A stretch of 64,000 nucleotides of DNA, taken from assembly GCA_021738535.1 (NCBI GenBank), contig JAIPBU010000020.1, forward strand, positions 1 to 64,000. Reading direction: 5' to 3'. The notes below the pieces were generated by a model, which ran no database searches, was not told the origin of the DNA, and was given only the letters and a program-made list of their open reading frames with translations. The position numbers and the translations under genes are program-made. Within the stretch, counting starts at the first letter, position 1; each line of letters begins with the position of its first letter. Source of the stretch: Bacteroidales bacterium. GTDB lineage: Bacteria > Bacteroidota > Bacteroidia > Bacteroidales > VadinHA17. Positions 42,651 to 51,492 of the stretch are shown here, in pieces.

Positions 42651-43505
42651 TTATAACCGGTAAAGAGCGGTCACACCACCGTACCTGACAGCACGCAGAA
42701 ACAGTTTCACAATAAACAGGAACTGGGACAGCAGGAACAACAGGAATAACCCCCCTCCTGATTCCGGCGTATAGGATGCAAGAACCTTTGCAACCAGCAT
42801 AACAAACAGTCCCTGGACAATTATCATTATGAGCATGAAGAAGTAGGAACTGAGAAATGTTTTAAAAGTGGCTTTAAAGCCATACCCTATTGACTTGAAT
42901 ACTTTCCTGTAATCGTTTGCTGCAAGCCATGTTCTTGAATAATCGGCCACCAACAGAAAAACAGGCAATACCAGAAGTGCAACAATTCTTAATACAGAGA
43001 CCAGCTTCCATGTTTGCTCTTCCGTTACTGATCCTCCTGCCCTCTGGATTAATACCGGGACACCAACAACCAGGACCATGGCCAGTAATATCATAAGTAT
43101 CACAAGCACCATAACAACCAGGTATGAAAGGAATAACCTGGCAGAGGACCTGAAAAAATCACCCGGCTTATATGAAAGTTTATTTGTCTTCAGGGAATCA
43201 AACAATCCCCCGTTTAGGAAATTGTAAAGAAAAAAATACAATAGTAATAGTATAAGAAACCCGGAGGTTATATATGACATCATCGGGCTAAAGGCCTGGC
43301 CAAGATCGGTAAAAAGCGTAAGATTGAATCCCTCATCCAGCAAGTTTGTAATCATGGAATTTCCCATTGCCTCGTTAATAAAAGATTTCAATGGATAGGT
43401 AAAAACAGCCAGGACGGCAAAAGTCATTAACCAGAAGAGCAATATTGCCTTTATTGAGCGCAGTGCCCTTATGGCACCTGATGTAAATGCTTTGAAAAAT
43501 TTCAT
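42651..43505 (-). CDS. Polytopic membrane protein of unknown function
   Basis: About 6 hydrophobic segments, no recognised motif. Confidence 0.65.
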   Translation of the reverse strand: MKFFKAFTSGAIRALRSIKAILLFWLMTFAVLAVFTYPLKSFINEAMGNSMITNLLDEGFNLTLFTDLGQAFSPMMSYITSGFLILLLLYFFLYNFLNGGLFDSLKTNKLSYKPGDFFRSSARLFLSYLVVMVLVILMILLAMVLVVGVPVLIQRAGGSVTEEQTWKLVSVLRIVALLVLPVFLLVADYSRTWLAANDYRKVFKSIGYGFKATFKTFLSSYFFMLIMIIVQGLFVMLVAKVLASYTPESGGGLFLLFLLSQFLFIVKLFLRAVRYGGVTALYRL

Positions 43506-43516
43506 TTTAACACTTT

Positions 43517-45493
43517 TTATATTGAGATGATATGTGTAAAAAACTGGATAAATGTCACAAGTTTTCTAACAGGACGTTTACGCCTGACTTTATCGGGCTT
43601 TGTTGTCATGGAGTTATTAATATAATTAACATCCATTGTAATCCTGTACTCAGGATCAATAACAGCCCATTCCACGCGGTCGGTTCCCGTATATTCAAAA
43701 TCCTTATACCTGGCTTTGCCATCCCATTCCTCGCGAACTTCTTTACCACTGCGGAAATGCACAAGCAGTTGAACAGGCAACCTGACCTCTCCAATTCTTT
43801 CCAGGCGTACCACGGATTTATATATACTATCACCTGCCGTATCATCTTTCTTTAAAACCATACCGGCAGTATCTGTCTTTTCTATTCCTCTGAATGATCT
43901 CTGCTTATAATTGGAAATGCCTGCAAGCTTGTAATCGCATATACCTGTTCCGTAAAGCGTCTGGTCGAAGAACCACTGCATATCTTCCCCAAACCTGTCA
44001 CCGTGCATCTGCGTTACAACCTTGTTTGTTATTTCAATAAAATCATCCGGAGAGGGATGTCTGAAAGCCCATTCATTATAGTAGGTTTTGAAAACACTGT
44101 CAATTGTTTCCTCTCCAATTATCCCCTGGAGCGTATGTAACCATGTAGCGGCTTTCTGATAAGACAACATGCTATATGAGCCATGAGGATAGTCCCATGA
44201 CCATGGGCTGTTATCTGATACTTTCCTGTTGGATGCATGTACATACCCTGTTCTCTGCATTTCCCTGTCAGACATATAGAAATGCTCATGCTCAATTATG
44301 CCTTTGCCGGGGCCATAATAATGATCCATTATCCTTGATTCCCAGTAAGAGTTCATTCCTTCATCCATCCACGGATCTTCAAACTCATTTGTGGCAAGCA
44401 TTCCCATAAAATATGCATGACCGAACTCATGAACTGTCACCATCTCTGACATATGTAAATATTCAGGCAGCCTTGCTGCACCGGCGGTAGTAAATAATGT
44501 AGTATACTCCATTCCTCCCGCCCCGGATCCTTTCATTGGAGGATCTACAAATGTAAGATGCGGCCAGGGAAAGGGTCCTACCCTTTCTGTGAAATACTCC
44601 AGTGCATACTTTACGGCCGCCATATGCCTGTCGACCTGGTCATCCCTGCCAGGGGGGTATAAAAACCGTATGTTCACATGTTCCCATTGTCCCTCATGCT
44701 CACTGTAACCTGGCCAGGCTGTCCATGCAAAATCCACTATATCCTCGGCACGATAATCAAGGACCTTAATTCCCTGGTCGTTTATTTCCTGCTTTATAAG
44801 CTGCCCCCCACTGCCTACAACAAATTCTTCAGGAACCTTAATTCTTACCTTATAAACGCTGTGATTGGAATAAAACTCTGAATGGGCATGAAACTGGTGA
44901 CAATTCCAGCCATCCTCCTCAGCCCCGTTCATCCCTTTGGTTTCATAAACACCAAATTTCGGGAACCACTGAGCTACAAAGAAAAAATCGTCAGTAAACC
45001 CGGTCCGTCTTATACTGCCAGGCAATTTTGAAGTAAAATCTATATAGAAAAAGGCTGTATCTCCCGGGGCAACAGGTTCAGGGAGGTTAAGCCTCAAGAC
45101 AGTCATATCATCAGGATTACCATCATCAGGGCTGATATATTCCAGGAATCCATTAAGATCTTTACCTGACCGGTCTATAATATTATTAATCTCCACCCAG
45201 CCATAATCAATTTCAGAGCTTCCTGGCGAGCCGTTACTTTCCCTGTAAAAAGTACTTTTATTGCTCCTGAAAGCATTCAGGTACATATGCATCTGTATAT
45301 CAGGGACCGGGCTTTGCGAATTATTTATCCAGTAGGCCTCCATTGAACCTGTAACGGTTTTGGCTTCCGGGTCAAGTTCTACATCCATTGTATAACCCGT
45401 AAGCCTTTCACTTAGAGGCTTATAAAAAATAACCTGTGCGCTTAAAGCTACCGTAAGAGCCAGCAGCAGAAACGATATCAGAAACTTTCTCAT
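43517..45493 (-). CDS. M1 family metallopeptidase
   Basis: GAGGMEYTTLFT (GxMEN-like), VTVHEFGHAYFMGMLATNEFEDPWMDEG zinc motif. Confidence 0.9.
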   Translation of the reverse strand: MRKFLISFLLLALTVALSAQVIFYKPLSERLTGYTMDVELDPEAKTVTGSMEAYWINNSQSPVPDIQMHMYLNAFRSNKSTFYRESNGSPGSSEIDYGWVEINNIIDRSGKDLNGFLEYISPDDGNPDDMTVLRLNLPEPVAPGDTAFFYIDFTSKLPGSIRRTGFTDDFFFVAQWFPKFGVYETKGMNGAEEDGWNCHQFHAHSEFYSNHSVYKVRIKVPEEFVVGSGGQLIKQEINDQGIKVLDYRAEDIVDFAWTAWPGYSEHEGQWEHVNIRFLYPPGRDDQVDRHMAAVKYALEYFTERVGPFPWPHLTFVDPPMKGSGAGGMEYTTLFTTAGAARLPEYLHMSEMVTVHEFGHAYFMGMLATNEFEDPWMDEGMNSYWESRIMDHYYGPGKGIIEHEHFYMSDREMQRTGYVHASNRKVSDNSPWSWDYPHGSYSMLSYQKAATWLHTLQGIIGEETIDSVFKTYYNEWAFRHPSPDDFIEITNKVVTQMHGDRFGEDMQWFFDQTLYGTGICDYKLAGISNYKQRSFRGIEKTDTAGMVLKKDDTAGDSIYKSVVRLERIGEVRLPVQLLVHFRSGKEVREEWDGKARYKDFEYTGTDRVEWAVIDPEYRITMDVNYINNSMTTKPDKVRRKRPVRKLVTFIQFFTHIISI

Positions 45494-45571
45494 AACTTTA
45501 TTGATTTATCTGTCAGGTTGACGATATTGACCAAATAAAGTTACGTAAATATTTATACTATAAAAATAAAA

Positions 45572-46189
45572 TCAGCAACCTCCCTGTGCTCTCTTTTTCT
45601 GAGGTCTCTTTTTGATTGCAGGCAAAACCGGTTCAGGCATTTCATTAGCAGGTTCTATTGAACCACCACCAAGGGCAGCACCGGCTCCCTTACGGAAGTT
45701 ATACCTTGCTATTTCCTCATTTGGACTTGTCTGCTCAGGTCTGTCAGGATTCATAATAGTCTCTGCCCAGTAATTAAGTCCTCCTTCAAGTACATAATTG
45801 TTCCTGTAACCAAGCTGGCGCGTCACCATCCATGCTTCGTTGGAAGTAACAGATCCGTTGGAATAAAAGACATTGATCTTAAGGTTCTGGTCAACCAGGT
45901 ACCTGTATTCATCATCCAGAAGATCCGTGAATGGTATATTTACCGCTCCCGGCAAATGAAATTCCTTATATTCAGACTCAGATCTCAGATCAATGAGCTG
46001 CAGGTTGGGATCCTCTGAGATTATCATGTCTGCAATTTCATCAGGACTGATAAACTGGTAACGTCCGTTAAATTCTTCTATCATTTCTTCAGCAGACATC
46101 TTAAAATTCAGAGTCTTATTATTGGGAATAGCCGCAATGATAAGACCGAGGCTAAGAAAAACAATGCTTATGATAATTCGTGTTCTCAT
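45572..46189 (-). CDS. Exported rhodanese-like domain protein, Ser at catalytic position, C-terminal QGGC
   Basis: Signal anchor; LIDLRSESEYKEFHLPGAVNIPF; VFYSNGSVTSNEAW in place of Cys loop; sole Cys is last residue. Confidence 0.85.
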   Translation of the reverse strand: MRTRIIISIVFLSLGLIIAAIPNNKTLNFKMSAEEMIEEFNGRYQFISPDEIADMIISEDPNLQLIDLRSESEYKEFHLPGAVNIPFTDLLDDEYRYLVDQNLKINVFYSNGSVTSNEAWMVTRQLGYRNNYVLEGGLNYWAETIMNPDRPEQTSPNEEIARYNFRKGAGAALGGGSIEPANEMPEPVLPAIKKRPQKKRAQGGC

Positions 46190-46210
46190 ATTATGGTGTT
46201 TTTAATAATT

Positions 46211-46801
46211 CTAATATTCAGGGGCAGGTGTTTTCTTCTCAAACCGTTCTGCCAGCCAGAAAGCTGCAAGGGCCATAACTATGAACAGTAGGGCCATCAG
46301 TCCATCGCTGATGTTGAAGACCTCGCTCAACCTTGGGTACCCCTTGAAGTTTGCCATATACATTTTCTCTATTAACGGGTATCCCTCCGTGAAGATAAGA
46401 ACTCCAAGGAATAATCCTCCGATAAAAACCATCGCATCAATCTTACCTATGGCTGCAGCACACATGCTTGTTCCCGGGCAAAAACCTCCCATTATGAAAC
46501 CCAGTCCCATTATCAGTCCACCAACCACTGCCGATGTGAGGTATGTAGGATTAATATAAACAAGATCAAGGTCTATCCACCCGAAAAGACTCATAAATAA
46601 AAGTCCAATCATGGCTGTAAGACCGGCAGTAAAGAAAACCTTAAGCACAACCGTGTCGTAGCCGTAAAAAAGACCTGCAAGTTTTTTACTTGAAGAAAAG
46701 CCGCTGCTTTCAAGCACCCAGCCAAATCCGATACCAATAATAAATGCCATCAGCAGGTTTGTGTCAGGTGATATTATGTCGTTTACAATTAATGGTCCCA
46801 T
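46211..46801 (-). CDS. YeeE/YedE family (thiosulfate/sulfur transport) membrane protein, half-size
   Basis: GGFCPGTSMCAAAIGKIDAMVFIGG motif. Confidence 0.87.
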   Translation of the reverse strand: MGPLIVNDIISPDTNLLMAFIIGIGFGWVLESSGFSSSKKLAGLFYGYDTVVLKVFFTAGLTAMIGLLFMSLFGWIDLDLVYINPTYLTSAVVGGLIMGLGFIMGGFCPGTSMCAAAIGKIDAMVFIGGLFLGVLIFTEGYPLIEKMYMANFKGYPRLSEVFNISDGLMALLFIVMALAAFWLAERFEKKTPAPEY

Positions 46802-46837
46802 TGTGTATTATGTTTAACAGTTGAATCGTTGAATCGT

Positions 46838-46906
46838 TTATACTTTTTACTTTTTACTTTTTCCTTTTTCCTTTTATCTTTTATCTTTTGCCTTTAGCCT
46901 TTTGTC
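46838..46906. repeat. Degenerate 6-8-nt pyrimidine-rich tandem repeat (ctttttA-type)
   Basis: actttttactttttactttttcctttttccttttatcttttatcttttgcctttagccttttg. Confidence 0.7.
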
Positions 46907-46910
46907 TCCA

Positions 46911-47435
46911 TCATACCCAATTTTTCCTGAACAGTCGGGCAAAGGCAAATGCCGTAGCAAAGATTGCCATCATAGTCACTATGCCGCCAACGGAGAAGAT
47001 GGCCATCCCGCTTAAGGCTGAACCGCTGGTGCATCCCCGGCCTATCTGAGAGCCCAGGCCAAACAAAATTCCACCGCCAAGTGCAAATAAAAGTCTCCTG
47101 CGTGAAGTTATCCGTGGGTTGTGCTCAACCTTTAGTTTTAATCTCCCTGCTATTGTTCCCGAAATGAATCCACCCACTATCATGCCAAGTACTTCAAAAA
47201 CAAGCCATGATTTCATTGGTGTGGGATGCGTCTCTTTGTAGGATGAATAAAAATCCGAGCTTTCAACATGTGAGGGAGCAACAGCGTCCACAACAGTTAC
47301 CACACTGGATTTTACCGCCCCGCTTGCACCCAGTCCCCTGCCACTGATAAAATTTGCTGCTATCAGGACCAGCCCAAGCAAAACACCTCCCAGGTAAGGA
47401 TTAATGTACTTTTTTGATTTGTCTTTTTTGGTCAT
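46911..47435 (-). CDS. YeeE/YedE family membrane protein, half-size
   Basis: GSQIGRGCTSGSALSGMAIFSVGGIV motif. Confidence 0.87.
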   Translation of the reverse strand: MTKKDKSKKYINPYLGGVLLGLVLIAANFISGRGLGASGAVKSSVVTVVDAVAPSHVESSDFYSSYKETHPTPMKSWLVFEVLGMIVGGFISGTIAGRLKLKVEHNPRITSRRRLLFALGGGILFGLGSQIGRGCTSGSALSGMAIFSVGGIVTMMAIFATAFAFARLFRKNWV

Positions 47436-47451
47436 TTTTAAAAAGGTTTTA

Positions 47452-48393
47452 TTAGTACAGCCAGCGACTTACCTGGCCTGCATTTGCAATTATAAATCTG
47501 AACATTATGCCACCGAATAACACCAGTGTTGCCGGTATTACGGCAGGTATTTTAAACTTCGCCAGTTCAAGAGCTTCAAGTACTGCCGGTAATAATAAGC
47601 CAAGGAATACAACAAAGATCCAGAACTGTGCCGTGAATGGTCCGCCCAGGAAGAGCGATGCAGCATCAATCTGTACCTGTGTGCTTGCCAGGAAGCCCAT
47701 GAACATATGCACAATAAAAAATATTTCCACAATTATCAGTACCAGGTCTATACGCGAAAACAGCAAGCGCTCTTTGTGCGATTTGGAAAAAAGGATTATT
47801 ACAGCAGCACCCGTTGATAGTCCTGATGTCAGGAACAATGGACCCAGGATTGATGTATTCCATAATGGTCTTGCATTAAATGCAGAAAACAGTATGCCTG
47901 TATAAATGCCCAGTATTACCGATAGTACAAGGATCACCCAGGAAATCTTTATTATGTGTTTCCTGCAAAAGGCCTCGAAATCCTTTAACCACCGAAACCT
48001 CCAGTCCCAGTTGGGAAAAATGATCCTTATGTTGAGGGCTGCCCATATGAATGATAGCGGGGTAATTGCAAGAAGTGTCCAGGCACCCCAGGACATAGGT
48101 GATTGTAATTTGATTGTCGTATACAGCCTCCAGAAATATAACTGGTGCTTGAGATCAAGAAACAAGGCAAACAATCCAAGCACTAGAGCAACAGGAGCAA
48201 CAAATGGTGCATACTGCACTGCTCCCTTTAATTCTTTACCCCTGCCCAGGATGGTATAGAGGGCTGCAAAAAACAACACACCTGCTGCCAGCCCGCCAAG
48301 GAAAAGATACAGTGGTATCTGCCAGTGCCATATATGCAGCACAGGGTCAATGTTGGGATTCATTCTTCCGCTTATAATAAGCTCTTCTCTCAT
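47452..48393 (-). CDS. NrfD/PsrC family membrane subunit
   Basis: HIWHWQIPLYLFLGGLAAG; ~9 TM; adjacent to Fe-S and Mo subunits. Confidence 0.9.
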   Translation of the reverse strand: MREELIISGRMNPNIDPVLHIWHWQIPLYLFLGGLAAGVLFFAALYTILGRGKELKGAVQYAPFVAPVALVLGLFALFLDLKHQLYFWRLYTTIKLQSPMSWGAWTLLAITPLSFIWAALNIRIIFPNWDWRFRWLKDFEAFCRKHIIKISWVILVLSVILGIYTGILFSAFNARPLWNTSILGPLFLTSGLSTGAAVIILFSKSHKERLLFSRIDLVLIIVEIFFIVHMFMGFLASTQVQIDAASLFLGGPFTAQFWIFVVFLGLLLPAVLEALELAKFKIPAVIPATLVLFGGIMFRFIIANAGQVSRWLY

Positions 48394-48408
48394 TATACTT
48401 TCTTTTTA

Positions 48409-48942
48409 TCAGGTTAGGAAAAATATCTGCGGATCAGTACCGGCCTCAGGTATGAGAGTTTTATATTTCCTGTTTTTTATCACCTTTGAGACCTCACTCC
48501 TTGGATCATCAAGGTCGCCGAAATATAAACACTTGGTAGGACACACTGCAACACAGGCAGGATCTTCACCTTCCTTAACAAGGTGTTCACAAAATGTACA
48601 CTTGTCAACATATCCTTCAGGATGAGAATACCTTGCATCATAGGGACATGAAGTAATGCACGCTCCACAGCCTATGCATTTATTATGCTCAACCAGGACA
48701 ATCCCTCCTTCCACTATATGACTTGCGCCCGTGGGGCAACATCTCACACAGGGTGCATTATCACAATGGTTGCATCTTTCTGATCTCAGCTCCATCTCCA
48801 GGTTAGGGTAGCTTCCTTCAACCAGTTCAACAACCCACTCCCGGGCATAGCCGTGAGGAACATTATTCTCAGCCTGGCAGGCCACAACACAGTCGCTGCA
48901 ACCAACACATTTCTTAGTATCTACCGCCATTGCATATCTCAT
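48409..48942 (-). CDS. 4Fe-4S dicluster electron-transfer subunit (PsrB/NrfC-like)
   Basis: CVGCSDCVVACQAEN, CNHCDNAPCVRCCPTGA, CIGCGACITSCPYDAR, CTFC..CVAVCPTKCL clusters. Confidence 0.93.
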   Translation of the reverse strand: MRYAMAVDTKKCVGCSDCVVACQAENNVPHGYAREWVVELVEGSYPNLEMELRSERCNHCDNAPCVRCCPTGASHIVEGGIVLVEHNKCIGCGACITSCPYDARYSHPEGYVDKCTFCEHLVKEGEDPACVAVCPTKCLYFGDLDDPRSEVSKVIKNRKYKTLIPEAGTDPQIFFLT

Positions 48943-51173
48943 GACACTTTCTCGTTTTTAGCAGGCTCAAACCTGAATTTCACAAAATTGCCACGCATAC
49001 CGGTTCCTCCCATAACAGGGTCTGTATGAACCTTTGTTATCAGTTCAGCATCACTGGCACCCTTTCCATAGGCCCTGCTGAGCTTTTTGTTATCATGGCC
49101 AAAACCATGAACCATGAATACCGAATCCCATCGTATCCTTTCTGTTATCCTCACTTTTATGGGAAATTTTGAAACTATCCCGTCCTGGTTCTCAAGATAA
49201 ACTTCCTGCCTGTTTTTAAGGCCCCATAATTTGGCAACCCTGGGATTGACCCAAACAGAATTCTCCTCCATTATGTCAGTAAGGTTAATATTATTGCTGG
49301 TACGACTGAAAGTATGGGAAGGAGCCCTCCCGTAGATCAGCCGATAGTATCCGCGTGGAGGCTCTTCATGGGCTGTATAAACAGGCAGCGGATCAAAACC
49401 TTCCTGTGCCATAGCAGTACTGTATAGCTCAATTTTCCCGGTATTGGTATAAAATTCGAAATCCTCTCCCTCCAGGAAATACAAGGGATATGAGCGCTTA
49501 AATGTTTTGACTCCTTTACTCTTCATTTCTTCAAGTGATGACCCTACCTGCTTAAGCTGCCAGTCAAGCATCTCTTCAATGTTATTCCAGCTGAAGTATT
49601 CTTCAAGCCCGAGTCTTTTTGCCAGCTCCTTTGCCATCCAGTAAGCCGGTTTGGAGTCATATTTGGGTTTTGCCGCCGGCATTCGTACAGCTATGGCCGG
49701 CTCACGGTGAGGACTGTTACGTATAGTATCATATCTTTCAAGGTATGTACATTCCGGCAATACCACATCGGCATAACCGGTAATCTCCATAGGCATTGTA
49801 TCAACTACAACAAGCAGTTCAAGTTCATTAATTGCATCTATGGTCTTTTGCTGATCGGGAAGTGTCTTTAACAAATTGGTGCCGTTAACAATCCACGTTT
49901 TGAAATTACATGCCTTGCTGAGTGAGGGAATGGTAGCATCACATATTCCTGAAGCAATTGTTTCATAAGCAAGGTTGTACTTACCTGGATAAGCATCCTT
50001 CCAGTTTTTCTTTGGTTCAGGATAAGGTGGATGTGGCCAGGATGGTATATCAACCGATTCAGGAACATAAAAACCGCCTCTTCTTCCCCATGAGCCCAGC
50101 AATGCATTAAGAATGGCTATAGCTCGCTCCCTCTGTGTATCATCACCATACCATGTTACATGTCGACCCGGGTGTACGATAACAGACGGAGCAGAATCAG
50201 CCATTTCGCGGGCCGACTCCCTTATAATCTCAGGCTTAAGAGTGGTAATACCGTAAGCCCACTCAGGTGTCATATTTTTTACATGCTCCTTTAAGTAATC
50301 AAACCCATAGGTATATTTCTCAACATAATCCCTGTCATACCAGCCTTCACTGATTATTACATTTATCCATGCCAGAAGCAGGGCCAGGTCAGTGGAAGGC
50401 TTAATAGGTAACCAGTATTTGGACTTACTGGCAGCTGTGCTGTAACGAGGATCAACTGTAATCACAGACGCACCCTTATCTATAGCATCAGACATCTCCT
50501 GTACCTGTCCGTTATGCATATTCTCCCCCAGGTGTGAACCTATCAGGACAAGGCACCTCGTATCTCTTATATCAGTACGTTCAGGGCTTTGTACACCCTC
50601 TCCAAAGGTCATATGGAAAGCCACCTCACGTGGTCCCCTGCACTGGGCATATGATGGAGCAGCTATACTATCCGAACCAAAAGCACGTATCAGGTTGCCA
50701 AAATATTTCCCCCCGGAACCGTGTGTAAGCAAGGCCGTACACTCATTACCATACTTCTCCCCTATACTCTTCATTTTATCAGCTACGTAGTCCAGTGCTT
50801 CGTCCCAGCTGGCCTCTCTAAAGACCTGTTTACCCCTTTCTTCGGTTCTTATAAGAGGCGTCTTAAGCCTGTCCTCGTCATAGTACATACCTGCCCCGGC
50901 TGTACCGCGCGGACAAAAACGTCCGTTACTGTGCTGATCCTCCTGGTTACCGGTTATCTGCTTTATTTTTCCTTCTTTGTCCTGAGATACCCAACCGGCA
51001 CATTTCCAGAAACACACCTCACAATAGGTTGGTGTTCTTGTCATGCCACCGGTAAGCAGGCTGCTCTCATCCTGCAAAAAAGTATTTGTAAAAGCATTAA
51101 TGGCAGGATTGCTCATGACCAGGCCTCCAAGGCCCAGACCCGCTATCTTAATAAATTCTCTCCTGTTCGCCAT
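48939..51173 (-). CDS. Molybdopterin oxidoreductase, thiosulfate/polysulfide reductase-like catalytic subunit (PsrA/PhsA-like)
   Basis: Tat-like RREFIKIAGLGLGG; CEVCFWKCAGWV..GRFCPRGTAG 4Fe-4S motif. Confidence 0.9.
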   Translation of the reverse strand: MANRREFIKIAGLGLGGLVMSNPAINAFTNTFLQDESSLLTGGMTRTPTYCEVCFWKCAGWVSQDKEGKIKQITGNQEDQHSNGRFCPRGTAGAGMYYDEDRLKTPLIRTEERGKQVFREASWDEALDYVADKMKSIGEKYGNECTALLTHGSGGKYFGNLIRAFGSDSIAAPSYAQCRGPREVAFHMTFGEGVQSPERTDIRDTRCLVLIGSHLGENMHNGQVQEMSDAIDKGASVITVDPRYSTAASKSKYWLPIKPSTDLALLLAWINVIISEGWYDRDYVEKYTYGFDYLKEHVKNMTPEWAYGITTLKPEIIRESAREMADSAPSVIVHPGRHVTWYGDDTQRERAIAILNALLGSWGRRGGFYVPESVDIPSWPHPPYPEPKKNWKDAYPGKYNLAYETIASGICDATIPSLSKACNFKTWIVNGTNLLKTLPDQQKTIDAINELELLVVVDTMPMEITGYADVVLPECTYLERYDTIRNSPHREPAIAVRMPAAKPKYDSKPAYWMAKELAKRLGLEEYFSWNNIEEMLDWQLKQVGSSLEEMKSKGVKTFKRSYPLYFLEGEDFEFYTNTGKIELYSTAMAQEGFDPLPVYTAHEEPPRGYYRLIYGRAPSHTFSRTSNNINLTDIMEENSVWVNPRVAKLWGLKNRQEVYLENQDGIVSKFPIKVRITERIRWDSVFMVHGFGHDNKKLSRAYGKGASDAELITKVHTDPVMGGTGMRGNFVKFRFEPAKNEKVS

Positions 51174-51297
51174 TGGTAGTGAATATTTATACTAGATATA
51201 TCTAGATGTTTAGATATTTATCTTTATGCAAATATAAATATTCATTGTTAATTCAAAAACAATTCTGTGATTTTTTTAACAGCAGCATATTTAATTA

Positions 51298-51313
51298 AGT
51301 GATAAATATCATT
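51298..51313. promoter_or_regulatory. Putative Crp/Fnr-family dyad AGTGATAAATATCATT
   Basis: GTGA-N6-TCAt dyad in divergent intergenic region. Confidence 0.5.
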
Positions 51314-51374
51314 GGGGGCTGCAGTGAACAATTTGCTCCTGTAAGGCGTTGTATTTATTAATGTTACATTATAA

Positions 51375-51390
51375 AGTGACAAATATCACT
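51375..51390. promoter_or_regulatory. Putative Crp/Fnr-family dyad AGTGACAAATATCACT
   Basis: Perfect 5+6+5 dyad AGTGA-N6-TCACT, 77 bp from the first dyad. Confidence 0.6.
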
Positions 51391-51492
51391 GTTAATAAAT
51401 TAACAAACACACTCATTTAAATATTTATATATATAAAAGTATATTACTTTTGTTATAGTTATCAGTTTAAAAAAATATACAATTAAATAATT

